Part shown: one piece after another, positions 1 through 11,295 of the stretch | Position numbering within the stretch: the stretch's first letter is position 1 | Layout of the letters: every line of letters begins with the position of its first letter | Assembly (NCBI GenBank): GCA_900754475.1 | Contig: CAAECY010000046.1 | Location: 1-64,000 of the forward strand | Source of the DNA: an uncultured Sutterella sp. | GTDB taxonomy: Bacteria; Pseudomonadota; Gammaproteobacteria; Burkholderiales; Burkholderiaceae_F | DNA: 64,000 nucleotides | Direction of reading: 5' to 3' | The notes under the pieces: model-generated | Seen by the model: the letters and a program-made list of their open reading frames with translations, nothing else | Databases searched by the model: none | What the model was told of the DNA's origin: nothing | Made by a program: the position numbers and the translations under genes

Positions 1-117
1 ATGAGTAACCGCCCACTACGAGAACCGTACGGTGGGTGGTGTGGGAGGACGGCGCGGGGACATCCCTGCGCCTCCTACCCGATTGCCCGCTCGAAACGCA
101 CTCAACGGAGAATCGGC

Positions 118-738
118 ATGCCCTATCTGCTCGGCCTTACGGGCGGCATCGGCTCGGGAAAATCGACGGCCGCGGCCGCCTTCGCACGGCTCGGCGTTCC
201 GGTCGTCGACGCGGACACGCTCTCGCGCGCCGTCACGGCGGCAGGCGGCCGCGCGATCGATGCGGTGCGCGCGCATTTCGGCGACGCCTTCATCACGCCC
301 GAAGGCGCCATGGACCGTGCGGCCATGCGAGAGCTCGTCTTCTCCGACCCCGAAAAGCGGCGCGAGCTCGAACGGGTGCTCGCCCCCCACCTCGAAGCGG
401 AAATTTCCGAAGGGATCCGGGCGGCGCTTGACGCTGCGCGCGAGCGCGCGCTCCCCTACGCGCTCTTCGATTGTCCGCTCCTTGCGGAGCGCCCCGCCTG
501 GCGGAAGGTCTGCGCGAAGATCCTTGTCGTCGACCTTGCCGAAGAGGAACAGATCGCCCGCGTGATGCGCCGCTCGCACCTCACCGAATCCGCGGTTCGC
601 GCGATTCTCGCCGCGCAGGCCTCGCGCGCCGAGCGGCTTGAGATTGCCGACTACGTCCTCTACAACGGCGGCACGCCCGAAGCGCTCGAACGGGCCGTCC
701 AAACTTTGCATACAAATTTCCTTTCGGCCTGCGGGTAA
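118..738 (+). CDS. coaE: Dephospho-CoA kinase
   Basis: Phosphorylates the 3'-hydroxyl of dephospho-CoA with ATP, the last step of coenzyme A synthesis, in the cytosol. The protein is 206 aa, normal for the family. The P-loop GGIGSGKST is at residues 9-17, DADTLSR follows at about 31-37, DCPLLAE is in the middle, and the C-terminal region has the usual AD..LYNGG pattern. I chose the ATG at 118 because the family begins just before the P-loop and GGAG lies a few bases upstream. The frame stays open back to position 1, but those 39 codons look non-coding. zapD and yacG follow on the same strand, the usual betaproteobacterial order. The prepilin peptidase gene that often precedes coaE is not visible in the 117 upstream bases. 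Confidence 0.95.
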   Translation: MPYLLGLTGGIGSGKSTAAAAFARLGVPVVDADTLSRAVTAAGGRAIDAVRAHFGDAFITPEGAMDRAAMRELVFSDPEKRRELERVLAPHLEAEISEGIRAALDAARERALPYALFDCPLLAERPAWRKVCAKILVVDLAEEEQIARVMRRSHLTESAVRAILAAQASRAERLEIADYVLYNGGTPEALERAVQTLHTNFLSACG

Positions 739-897
739 TTCCCATTTTCCATACGGCGGCGTGTGCTATTTTTTAAACATGTGCCTTTGCGCCGAAAGCC
801 GACGTTCGCAGGCCTTTCGGCAAGTTCGCCCCCCGTTTCCATCCGCCGCGCACGTCCCCTCACGAGCGACGTCCCGCCCATCTCCTTCGGCCCCGAC

Positions 898-1710
898 ATG
901 ACTCTTTCGTCCGTCAACTCGATCGAACAGCCTGATGCCTCCGAGAACACCGCGGGCTTCATGCTTTACGAGTTCCCGTGCAACGAAAAAATCCGCATGT
1001 ACCTGCGGCTCGAGATGCTCTTTCGTCGTTTCGACTGGTTTTGCGCGCAGGAGGATCCGGTCGCGCACCATGCGGCGCTTTCGGCCCTCTTCGACCTCGT
1101 CGACGCCTCGGCCCGCTCGGACCTGCGCAACGAACTCATTCAGGAGCTCGTGCGTCAGCGTCAGCACCTCGAAAACCTGCGCGGCAACGAAGCGGTGCGT
1201 CAGGACGCGCTGGAGCCCGCCATCGACGAACTCTCGGAGTGCTGCCGCACGATTTCCAATACGGTCGGGCGCTCGGGCCAGGTGATCCGCGAAAACGAAT
1301 GGCTGCAGCTCGTTCGCACGCGCCAGTCGATTCCGGGCGGCACGTGCGAATTCGACATGCCGATGCTCCACTATTGGCTCGCGCTTCGCCCCGAAGTGCG
1401 TCGCGAGGAGCTCCTCGGCTGGGCGCAGTCGATGTTCCCGACGAGGGACGCCATCCAGCTCGTCTTGCGGCTTTTGCGCGCTTCGTCCGTCGAACACTAC
1501 TGCACCGCGATCGACGGCATGTTCCAAAAGCCCATGACGGGGCGCAACTACGCGCTCGCGCGCATCTGGATTCCGGAGGGCGACACGCTCATTCCGGAAG
1601 TGAGCGCGAACAAGTACATGCTCTGGGTGCGCTTTTCGCGCCCCGACCACCGTCGGCGCCTCCACGTCGTGCACGAGCGCGTCGAATTCCGACTCGGCCT
1701 CTGCGGTTGA
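898..1710 (+). CDS. zapD: Cell division protein ZapD
   Basis: ZapD (YacF, DUF1342) binds the FtsZ C-terminus and bundles protofilaments at the Z-ring. The region from YEFPCNEKIRMYLRLEMLF onward matches the family start pattern (NEK.R..LR.E.L), and the all-helical body and the late IWIPEGDTLIPEVSANKY segment also fit. The frame is open from 763. I place the start at the ATG at 898 (270 aa), about 20 residues before the conserved region. The ATG at 961 is an alternative, and neither has a strong ribosome site. It sits between coaE and yacG, while its partner ftsZ is about 8 kb away on the other strand. Confidence 0.9.
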   Translation: MTLSSVNSIEQPDASENTAGFMLYEFPCNEKIRMYLRLEMLFRRFDWFCAQEDPVAHHAALSALFDLVDASARSDLRNELIQELVRQRQHLENLRGNEAVRQDALEPAIDELSECCRTISNTVGRSGQVIRENEWLQLVRTRQSIPGGTCEFDMPMLHYWLALRPEVRREELLGWAQSMFPTRDAIQLVLRLLRASSVEHYCTAIDGMFQKPMTGRNYALARIWIPEGDTLIPEVSANKYMLWVRFSRPDHRRRLHVVHERVEFRLGLCG

Positions 1711-1797
1711 GCTCTTGCGCTCTTCGTTCTCGACGGCCTTCCGAATTCTTTTTCCTTTTTTCTTTCGGCCCGACGACGTCGGGCCGCGTTCCTTTCC

Positions 1798-2031
1798 ATG
1801 AAAGTCAAGTGTCCGACCTGCGGCGCCGAAGCCGAATATTCGCCCGCCAATCCTTACCGACCCTTTTGCTCCGAACGCTGCCGCCTGATCGACCTCGGCG
1901 CGTGGGCGAACGACGAGTACCGCATCGAAGGGGAGCCGGGTTCCGCCGCCTCGATGAATCCCGAAGACTACGAGACCGCGCAGCGTGAAGCCATGATGCG
2001 CGAGATGGAAAAGCGCGCGAAGCGCCGCTGA
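1798..2031 (+). CDS. yacG: DNA gyrase inhibitor / zinc-binding protein YacG
   Basis: Small zinc-finger protein of 77 aa. In E. coli YacG binds GyrB and inhibits gyrase. Four zinc ligands are visible as CPTC (residues 5-8) and CSERC (24-28), followed by the family signature [15 protein letters not shown]. It is the third gene of the coaE-zapD-yacG set, 87 bases after zapD, and is followed by a strong terminator at 2088-2125, so the three genes probably form one unit. Confidence 0.95.
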   Translation: MKVKCPTCGAEAEYSPANPYRPFCSERCRLIDLGAWANDEYRIEGEPGSAASMNPEDYETAQREAMMREMEKRAKRR

Positions 2032-2087
2032 GTCATCGGAGTCGCCGGAGTCGCTGAAGCCGCCGAGCCTCCGCGCCCCGAACTCGC

Positions 2088-2125
2088 AAAAAGCCCGACC
2101 GAGACGCCTCGATCGGGCTTTTCTT
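2088..2125 (+). terminator. Rho-independent terminator after yacG
   Basis: The stem AAGCCCGA / TCGGGCTT is followed by TTCTTTATTT. It closes the coaE-zapD-yacG unit. Confidence 0.85.
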
Positions 2126-2624
2126 TATTTGCGCGCCCCCGAGGGGCGAGGAGGGGCGCGCAACACGATTCGGGAAGCTCGCCGCCTCAGGGCTTCACGC
2201 CACGAGCCGGTCTTTGGCCTCGCACCGATCAACCTGATGGAATCGACGCAGACCCTGCGCAGGAAGCTACGACTGCGCCGGCTCAATGACACCCTGGGTT
2301 TGGTACTACACAAAAATGAACGACCGATAACCTTGGCTTTACTAGAGACTCTAGCAAAAGCAAGAGATTTTTAAGTCGTCAACTGACAAACTCGGGAAAA
2401 TGCCACAGGACAAGGTTCCCGAAACTGACCGACGCCGTCCCCGCCTTACGCCTCGTGGCGGAGGGGGTGGATTTTGTGCCCACCAGCGAATAAAGCTTCA
2501 AGGCTGTGAATCGCTACTCTCCGTAGGGATTCATAGCCTTTTTGAGGGGCGTATCGGCAAAACTCGGGTTTCTTCTTTGCGCGCCCCGAAAGGGCGCGCA
2601 ACACGATTCGGAAAGCTCGCCGCC
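2126..2624. other. Gene-poor region with duplicated mutT-end sequence and an AT-richer insert
   Basis: This stretch of about 500 bases has no convincing gene. Two copies of a sequence of about 46 bases, GCGCGCAACACGATTCGG.. through ..AGGGCTTCACGCC, lie at about 2157-2203 and 2594-2640, with one internal mismatch. The second copy runs into the mutT stop codon, so the first looks like a duplicated mutT 3' end. Each is preceded by a GC-rich hairpin (GCGCGCCCC...). The DNA between them is AT-richer than the neighbours. It contains the inverted repeat CTAGAG-A-CTCTAG inside GCTTT/AAAGC (about 2337-2362) and a terminator at 2502-2543. A plus-strand frame ending at 2374 could encode a 45-residue peptide from an ATG at 2237, but I do not recognise it. 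Confidence 0.5.
2502..2543 (+). terminator. Terminator-like hairpin in the yacG-mutT gap
   Basis: The stem GGCTGTGAATC / GATTCATAGCC (11 pairs, one G-U) is followed by TTTTT on the plus strand. No plus-strand gene directly precedes it, so it may belong to a lost gene. Confidence 0.6.
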
Positions 2625-3302
2625 TCAGGGCTTCACGCCGTGAGCGCCCGCTTCCTGCCAACGGTCGAGCTCGGCCGCGGGAACGCCTTCCACGTAGACG
2701 GGAAGGAGCGCTTCGCCCCCGCGCACGCAGTCTTCAAAGGCCGCCTTCGGCACGATCACGAAGTCGAAGTCCATGGCGCGGGCCTTCATCACGTCGTCGA
2801 ACGTTTCGGCACGGGCCCCCACGTAGCGGGCGTCGCGGTCGCGAACGACCGTCGCGCGCAGCGCCGCGGTCGAGAGCACCGTCTGGTCGGCACGCTCTTC
2901 GAAGACGTCGGGAAGTTCCGCACGGGCCACAATGGCGAGGTCCACGGGCAGGAGGAGCCCCGGCGTACGTTCGGAGGCCGAGAAGTAACCGAATTCCTGA
3001 CCTTCCTTGGCGACGGGCTCGCCCGTAAAGTCCTTCGAGCGGCGGAAGTGCAGACGCACGTGCGCGTGCTCGTAGCGGTGTTCCGTCACGAACCACGGCA
3101 CGGAACGGCGCAACGTGATCCCGAGCTCTTCGTCGAGTTCGCGCTTCAGAGCGTCGTGCACGGTTTCGCCCGGCTCCATCTTGCCGCCCGGGAATTCCCA
3201 ATAGCCGGCATAGGGCTTGCCCTGCGGGCGGGAACCGAGCAACATCCGGCCGTCTTCACGAATCAGAACGCCGACGGCCACGTCGACGACGGGTTGAGTC
3301 AT
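2625..3302 (-). CDS. mutT: Nudix hydrolase MutT with a stub of a ThiE/TenI-like domain
   Basis: Predicted 8-oxo-(d)GTP diphosphatase that cleans the nucleotide pool. The full Nudix box is at residues 40-62: G(x5)E at the start, then RELDEELGI. The 225-aa protein is longer than plain MutT (about 130 aa) and shorter than the MutT-ThiE-like fusions of other betaproteobacteria (about 310 aa). Residues 162-225 resemble only the last part of a thiamine-phosphate-synthase-like barrel (PVYVEGV, then AGAHGV), so the second domain looks eroded. The ATG at 3302 has AAGGAG about 8 bases upstream. The next gene on the strand is the ArgJ-like one, as in the usual mutT-argJ-secA order. Confidence 0.85.
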   Translation of the reverse strand: MTQPVVDVAVGVLIREDGRMLLGSRPQGKPYAGYWEFPGGKMEPGETVHDALKRELDEELGITLRRSVPWFVTEHRYEHAHVRLHFRRSKDFTGEPVAKEGQEFGYFSASERTPGLLLPVDLAIVARAELPDVFEERADQTVLSTAALRATVVRDRDARYVGARAETFDDVMKARAMDFDFVIVPKAAFEDCVRGGEALLPVYVEGVPAAELDRWQEAGAHGVKP

Positions 3303-3399
3303 GGGGTGTCTCCTTGAGGGTTGCGACAACCATCCATCTTACCCCGCCCGCGAAGAGCCGACGAACCGGAATGAACGCCGTAACGCCCTTTCCGAAGTG

Positions 3400-4614
3400 T
3401 CAGATCGGAAGCGGCATCACGACCGACGCACGCCCCCGCCCGAAGGAAACGACGATGCGCGCGGGGAATTTGGAAGCCTCGGTCGCATCGGCACCGATCC
3501 CTTCGAAGCGCACCGCAAGGCGCGAGCGCTCGACGCCTTCCGAAACGCGGAGCGAAAGCGCCGCCCGAAAAATCCGCTCCCAGTCGGAGGGGCGCTCGGG
3601 ATGCCCGGACATCTGCAAGCTTCGTCCCGCCGCGACGGCCGCGGGCCAGAGGCTCTCCGCGAGTTCGAGGGCTTCCTTCGTCGTTTCCGCCCCTTCGACC
3701 GCGAGCATCGTGAAGATTCCGCGCAAGTGCGCGCGCCGCCGCAGGGCGTCTTCAAGAAGGCTCGCAAGGCCCGCCGAAATCGGCTCCACGCGCGGGTCGT
3801 CCCAGCGTTCGACGGGAGGCTGCGACGCGTTTCCGGTGCTCCCGACGCCTCCTTCAGCTTCGCCCGACGCCGTGATGACGAGGAGATCCCCGGCCGCCCC
3901 CGAGGGATGAAGTCCCGCCCAGAGCTTCGGAGCGAGCGTTTCCGCAAAGACCTCCAGGATGTTTCGCCGTACGGGGAACCCCACGTGAAGCCCGAGCACC
4001 GACGCGCGGGCAAGATCGAGCGCGGGCGGCGTCTCCCAGAGGGCGAGTTCCGTCCGGCCCTCGGGCATGAGAAAGGGCATGCGGCGCAGGGGGCCGAACG
4101 GGGGGTCCGACGTTCCCGCCTCATGCGTTGCGGCTTCTCGAAGAGCGCTTGCGGCCCCGATGAGGGTGCCGACTTCGAGCGTCTCGCCGACCGGACCGCC
4201 CGAAGCCCAGAGGACGTCGCGCCGTGCGAGGCCGAGCCGCCGTTCCCATTCGAACCCGAGCGCTTCCGCGGCGCTTGTCGACGCGCTTCCGAGCCCTTCG
4301 GCCGCCGCCTCGGGCGTCACGATCACCGCCCGAAAGTCGGTGCGGTTCCCGCTCGCTTGGCGCTCCGCGAGCTCCCGCGCGCGACCGTCAAGCCCCAAGC
4401 CGCCCCGCATCGCGAAGACGCCCGTTCCCGACGCGGGGAGCACCATCAAGGCGATCCTCCCCTCGGGGTCCGCAAACCAGAGGGGGTCGCCGGCGGCGGA
4501 AGCCGCCCGCACGAAGGGGTTGTCGGAGCGGGTGTGCAGGTTCGGATTCGGGTGCGCGTCGCTCGAAGCCGTCTGAGGCGCGGTGCGGGTCTTTCGCGAA
4601 AAGGGGTTCCACAT
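3400..4614 (-). CDS. Highly diverged ArgJ-like protein at the argJ position
   Basis: 404 aa, the normal length of ArgJ (glutamate N-acetyltransferase). It lies between secA and mutT, where Burkholderiales keep argJ. Matches in order: PASGTGVF near residue 60, FRAVIVTPEA (94-103) for the AIVVNTGNAN region, GPVGETLEVGTLI (140-152), FLMPEGRTELAL (181-192) for the autocleavage region with T188 where the catalytic Thr would be, GDLLVITASG (242-251), LRGIFTMLAVEGAE (297-310) and SDWERIF (343-349) for PNWGRI. The hallmark KGSGM, NMATM and VDGDTSTND motifs are absent. Normal ArgJ activity is therefore doubtful. The frame is intact, so it is not an obvious pseudogene. The ATG at 4614 has AAGGA upstream; an upstream ATG at 4638 is possible. 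Confidence 0.65.
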   Translation of the reverse strand: MWNPFSRKTRTAPQTASSDAHPNPNLHTRSDNPFVRAASAAGDPLWFADPEGRIALMVLPASGTGVFAMRGGLGLDGRARELAERQASGNRTDFRAVIVTPEAAAEGLGSASTSAAEALGFEWERRLGLARRDVLWASGGPVGETLEVGTLIGAASALREAATHEAGTSDPPFGPLRRMPFLMPEGRTELALWETPPALDLARASVLGLHVGFPVRRNILEVFAETLAPKLWAGLHPSGAAGDLLVITASGEAEGGVGSTGNASQPPVERWDDPRVEPISAGLASLLEDALRRRAHLRGIFTMLAVEGAETTKEALELAESLWPAAVAAGRSLQMSGHPERPSDWERIFRAALSLRVSEGVERSRLAVRFEGIGADATEASKFPARIVVSFGRGRASVVMPLPI

Positions 4615-4671
4615 ACGATCGATTCCTTGCGAGTTCAAAGGCGGCGTCCGAGGCCCGGGCCTTCGGACGAC

Positions 4672-4707
4672 AAAACGCCCGGAAGTCGTCGAACCGCCGG
4701 GCGTTTC
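4672..4707 (-). terminator. Terminator after secA
   Basis: Read on the minus strand, AAACGCCCGGCGG...CCGGGCGTTTTGT forms a strong stem with a short T run just after the secA stop. It separates secA from the ArgJ-like gene. Confidence 0.8.
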
Positions 4708-4756
4708 TCATGCGTGCGGGGCCGAGCAAGCTCGGCTCCCGCGCTTTTCGGACCGA

Positions 4757-7489
<2,733 letters not shown>

Positions 7490-7754
7490 GGCTTCTACGG
7501 TTCTGAGCGGCCCCCTCGTCCCGTCCCGTCGAGTCCGCGACGCGGGGAGGTCCTCCGTGCGGGCCGAACCCGGTCCGCGCGCTGCTTAAGATGGTCGGAC
7601 GACGTCCCTCGGGTACACTTGCACATCCCGGCAAAGCACCCGCGGCTCGTTACGCCCTCGTCCCGGCACCCGCAGGCGCCGAGGGTAACTTGTCGATTAT
7701 CGCATAGTCTGTTGGTGCGTTTCTCAGGGCTTGCGCGCAGTTGGAGGAGAGATC

Positions 7755-8690
7755 GTGAGCAGGAATTTGAAGGATTTCACCCGCCGCAAAGGCTTCCGGT
7801 CCATGGATCGGCTCCTCTCGGAAGAGGACGGTACGGCGCGCCTCATGTCGGACTTTCAGATCGCGCGCCGCGCGGGCGAGGTGATTCAACCCGTCGTAAA
7901 GCCCTTCCGGCTCGTGCTCGACTTCTCCCAAGGGCACACGCGCTACGAAGATCACACGCTCGTCTTACTCGCACAAAACGCGGCGCAATTGAATCGCCTC
8001 CGCCAGCTCGTGCCGCGCATGCTTGCGGCGTTGGCCGTCAAAGGCCTCCCCGTCACCGAAATCGACATTCGCATTGCGCCTCCCGCCGAACCCGAGCCCG
8101 AACCCGTGCCGCCGGCGCCCCCTCGCGAGCATTCGATTGCGGCCTCGGCGCGCCTTCGCGCGCGGCTCGACGACTTTCACGATCCGGACCTGCGCGCGAC
8201 GCTCGCGCGCCTTGCGGACGCGATCGCCCCGCGCCCCGAAGAGCGCACGGGACAGTTGCGTTCGGGCTTCGACGAAGCTGGAAACGACGCGCGGCACCTT
8301 CTCGAAGCGCTCGCGCGGCTTGAAAATCACCTGCCCGAAGCGCCCGACCCCCGACTCGTTCCGACGGAAGAGGACGTGCAACTCAAGCCCGAACTCGCGG
8401 GCGTGCGCGATCGGCTCCTATCCAAACTCACGCGTCGCGTCGCGCTCGAAGACCGCCTCGGGCGCCTCAGAAAGCGCGCGGGCGACGAGCTCCTCGCCGC
8501 CGAATCGGCGCGGTTTCAACTCGGGTTCGATTTCGAGGGCGATGCGGGGTCCGCCTCGGGGATGCCCGAACCGTCCGCCGACGACGTTGCGCGCCTTGAG
8601 CGCGACTACCTCGCGCTCAAAGCGCGGTTGATCGACCTAAAAAACGAGGTCGAGGCGCTCGAGAGCGCCCTCGACCATTCGGCGCACTAA
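7755..8690 (+). CDS. dciA: DciA-type (DUF721) protein with a long C-terminal extension
   Basis: DciA is the replicative-helicase loader or operator in bacteria that lack DnaC. The N-terminal part (about residues 15-105) has the DUF721 pattern, ending in LRQLVPRMLAALA and VTEIDIRI. The location between secA and lpxC is the usual place in Burkholderiales. At 311 aa it is about twice the common length. After a Pro/Glu-rich linker (PAEPEPEPVPPAPP) the remainder is charged and helical with coiled-coil character, ending in LKARLIDLKNEVEALESAL. I chose the GTG at 7755 because GGAGGAGA lies 6 bases upstream. The role of the extension is unknown. Confidence 0.7.
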   Translation: MSRNLKDFTRRKGFRSMDRLLSEEDGTARLMSDFQIARRAGEVIQPVVKPFRLVLDFSQGHTRYEDHTLVLLAQNAAQLNRLRQLVPRMLAALAVKGLPVTEIDIRIAPPAEPEPEPVPPAPPREHSIAASARLRARLDDFHDPDLRATLARLADAIAPRPEERTGQLRSGFDEAGNDARHLLEALARLENHLPEAPDPRLVPTEEDVQLKPELAGVRDRLLSKLTRRVALEDRLGRLRKRAGDELLAAESARFQLGFDFEGDAGSASGMPEPSADDVARLERDYLALKARLIDLKNEVEALESALDHSAH

Positions 8691-8697
8691 CGGAACA

Positions 8698-9633
8698 TTA
8701 ACGGCGGGCGGATTTCGGGGCTTTCGCCTTCTGGAGCCAGAAGTCGACCGGGCAGTCCCGGTCGTTTTCGAAGACCACTTCCGTCCAGCACTCGGGCTTT
8801 TTGAGGAGTTCGCGCAGCAACAGGTTGTTGAGCGCGTGCCCCGACTTGTGGGCGCGGTAGTGCGCAAGGAGCGGCCGCCCGAGCACGTAGAGGTCCCCCA
8901 TGGCGTCGAGGATCTTGTGCTTCACGAATTCGTCCCCTTCGCGCAGACCCTCGGGGTTGAGAATGCGGTACTCGTCCATGACGATCGCGTTGCCGAGCGA
9001 GCCCCCTTGGGCAAGGCCGAGTCGGCGCAGCATTTCCACGTCCTGCACGAAGCCGAACGTGCGGTTGCGCGCCACGGCCTGCTCGTAGGTCGTCTTCGAG
9101 AAGTCGACTTCCGAGAACTGATCCGTCGCGTCGATCGCGGGGTGCCCGAACGCGATCGAGAAGGAGAGCTTGTAGCCCATGTGGGGCTCAAGCCGCGCCC
9201 ACTTGTCGCCTTCGCGCACTTCAATGGGAGCGAGCACCTTCACGAACTTCTTCGGCGCGTCCTGCTCGACGATGCCCGCCGAGTGTAGGAGGAAGACGAA
9301 ACTCGCGCCCGAGCCGTCCATGATCGGAATTTCGGGAGCGGTGACTTCGATCACGCAGTTGTCGACCCCGAGACCGCTCAGGGCGCTCATCAGGTGTTCG
9401 ATCGTCGAAACGGCCGTCGACCCGATGTTGACGGTGGTCGCCATGCGGGTGTCGTTCACGTTGAGGGGCTCGGCCGGAATGTCGACGGGCGGATCGATGT
9501 CGGTGCGGCGGTAGACGATCCCCGTGTCGGGCGCCGCCGGGAGAAGCCGCAACTTCACCTTGCGGCCCGAATGAAGGCCGATGCCGACGGTTTCGACGGC
9601 TTCGCCCAAGGTGCGTTGCTTGAAGTAGGTCAT
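8698..9633 (-). CDS. lpxC: UDP-3-O-acyl-N-acetylglucosamine deacetylase
   Basis: The committed, zinc-dependent step of lipid A synthesis in the cytosol. The 311-aa protein carries all expected motifs: IGLHSGR near the start, the zinc ligand in [10 protein letters not shown], the second ligand pair in [10 protein letters not shown], and the late HKSGH. The frame extends further upstream, but the ATG at 9633 ([10 protein letters not shown]) matches family starts and has GGGAGCG before it. It lies downstream of ftsZ, with a terminator-like hairpin between them, so it may have its own promoter. Confidence 0.97.
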   Translation of the reverse strand: MTYFKQRTLGEAVETVGIGLHSGRKVKLRLLPAAPDTGIVYRRTDIDPPVDIPAEPLNVNDTRMATTVNIGSTAVSTIEHLMSALSGLGVDNCVIEVTAPEIPIMDGSGASFVFLLHSAGIVEQDAPKKFVKVLAPIEVREGDKWARLEPHMGYKLSFSIAFGHPAIDATDQFSEVDFSKTTYEQAVARNRTFGFVQDVEMLRRLGLAQGGSLGNAIVMDEYRILNPEGLREGDEFVKHKILDAMGDLYVLGRPLLAHYRAHKSGHALNNLLLRELLKKPECWTEVVFENDRDCPVDFWLQKAKAPKSARR

Positions 9634-9718
9634 AACTCGCTCCCGAGCCGCCAGTTCATTCGTTCGAGGAATCGTTCGACGAAGGACGGCGCTCTGAATT
9701 TCCGATGGTTTCTTCAAA

Positions 9719-9756
9719 GAAAGGCGGCCCGTCCGTTCGGACGCAAGCCGCCTTTG
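9719..9756 (-). terminator. Terminator after ftsZ
   Basis: On the minus strand AAAGGCGGC...GCCGCCTTTCTTT forms a 9-pair stem with a T-rich end, about 90 bases after the ftsZ stop and upstream of lpxC. Confidence 0.75.
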
Positions 9757-9842
9757 CGTTGCGGCGGGCTTTCTACCCCAAAGTCGGGGCGGGAAAGCGC
9801 GCCGCGCGAAGCGTTCGGGCCCGAGCCCGAAAGCGCTTCTTC

Positions 9843-11156
9843 TTAGTTGTTGCCCGAGCGCAGGTAGCTCGGAATCGTGTAGCCGAACGAGAAGGGATTC
9901 CCGTTCGAGCCCGACTGCTGCCCCGTCTGCTGACCGGCCTGCGAAGCGGCGGGCTGAGCGATCGAGGGCATCGAGGGCGTCGAAACGGCGGGCGCGATCC
10001 CCGGAGCCGCGGGCTGCGGCTGCACGGCAGGCGCCTGAGGCTGCGGTTCGGCAAAGGTCTTCACCGTGTAGTCGGTCGGCGCAACGGCGGGAGCGGCAGG
10101 CGCAACCGCGGGGGCGGCAGGCGCCGCGGACTTGTCGCCGAACACGTCGAGCACGTTCGACGAAACGGGCTGCTCCGCACCGGGGCCGGGCTCGGCTTCG
10201 AACGGACGATCGAGACCCGTCGCCACCACCGTGACGCGCACTTCGTCGCCCATTTCTTCCGAGAGGGCCGAGCCGAAGATCACCGTCGCCTGCTTGTGAA
10301 CGAAGGTGTTCAGAACGCCCATGGCCTCGCGGATTTCCGCGAGCGTGAGCGAGTCGTTGCCCGTGAAGTAGACGAGCATGCCGCGGGCGCCCTGCAGGTT
10401 GGCGCCTTCAAGCAGCGGACAGGCGATCGCCTTTTCGGCGGCGACGCGGGCGCGGTCCGGACCCGACGCGGTCGCGAGACCGATGATCGCCGTGCCGCGT
10501 TCGCTCATCACCGTCTTGATGTCTTCGAAGTCGACGTTGATCGTACCCGGCGTATGGATGATTTCCGCGATGCCGACGCAGGCCTTGTAGAGCACTTCGT
10601 TGCTCGTTTCGAAGCATTCCTTCATGGTCGCGTTGGGCGGGCATTCCTCTTCGAGCTTTTCGTTGAGGATGACGATCATCGAGTCGACCTTGTCCTTGAG
10701 GTTCTCGATGCCGAGCTCGGCCGTACGCATGCGGCGGGCGCCTTCGAAGCTGAAGGGCTTCGTGACGACGGCCACCGTGAGGATGCCCATCTCCTTCGCG
10801 ATCTCGGCGATGACGGGAGCCGCACCCGTACCGGTGCCGCCGCCCATGCCGGCCGTGATGAAGAGCAGGTGCGCGCCGCGAATCGCTTCGGCCACCTGTT
10901 CGCGCTTTTCCTGCGCGGCGGCGGCACCCACTTCGGGACGCGCGCCCGCGCCGAGCCCGGTGCTGCCGAGCTGGATGTTCACGTGAGCCTTCGAGCGCTG
11001 AAGGGCCTGGTGGTCCGTATTGGCCGCAATGAACTCAATACCCTTGGCGCCGTGCGCAATCATGTGTTCGACGGCATTGCCGCCGCCACCGCCGACGCCG
11101 ATCACCTTGATCACGGTGTTCAGCGGATCAATCTCCTGCAGGATTTCAAAAGGCAT
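9843..11156 (-). CDS. ftsZ: Cell division protein FtsZ
   Basis: Tubulin-like GTPase that forms the Z-ring. 437 aa. The N-terminal [10 protein letters not shown], the tubulin signature [10 protein letters not shown] and the T7-loop region are present. A Pro/Ala/Gln-rich linker of about 100 residues follows, and the protein ends in the conserved peptide [10 protein letters not shown] that FtsA and ZapD bind. It starts at the ATG at 11156. The 139-base gap to ftsA includes GATAAT in its minus-strand sequence, so an internal promoter is possible. Confidence 0.98.
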   Translation of the reverse strand: MPFEILQEIDPLNTVIKVIGVGGGGGNAVEHMIAHGAKGIEFIAANTDHQALQRSKAHVNIQLGSTGLGAGARPEVGAAAAQEKREQVAEAIRGAHLLFITAGMGGGTGTGAAPVIAEIAKEMGILTVAVVTKPFSFEGARRMRTAELGIENLKDKVDSMIVILNEKLEEECPPNATMKECFETSNEVLYKACVGIAEIIHTPGTINVDFEDIKTVMSERGTAIIGLATASGPDRARVAAEKAIACPLLEGANLQGARGMLVYFTGNDSLTLAEIREAMGVLNTFVHKQATVIFGSALSEEMGDEVRVTVVATGLDRPFEAEPGPGAEQPVSSNVLDVFGDKSAAPAAPAVAPAAPAVAPTDYTVKTFAEPQPQAPAVQPQPAAPGIAPAVSTPSMPSIAQPAASQAGQQTGQQSGSNGNPFSFGYTIPSYLRSGNN

Positions 11157-11295
11157 CGTCGACCTCTTTTATTCAGAATTTCGAAATTATCGCTTAGATG
11201 AGCGAATCTCGCACGCCCCGCACTGGCTTTTGCGGAGCGTTCGGTAGTTTTTTGTTACGGTTTTCAGAGAACCGCAGGTCTCGTATGGGGTGTTT

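Noticed and set aside
1..117. N-terminal extension of coaE from the ATG at position 1
   Set aside because: The 39 extra codons show no CoaE similarity, and a better ribosome site precedes the ATG at 118.
2237..2374. Possible 45-residue gene starting with ATG at 2237
   Set aside because: No ribosome site and no recognised family, and the frame crosses the CTAGAG inverted repeat. Kept only as part of the region description.
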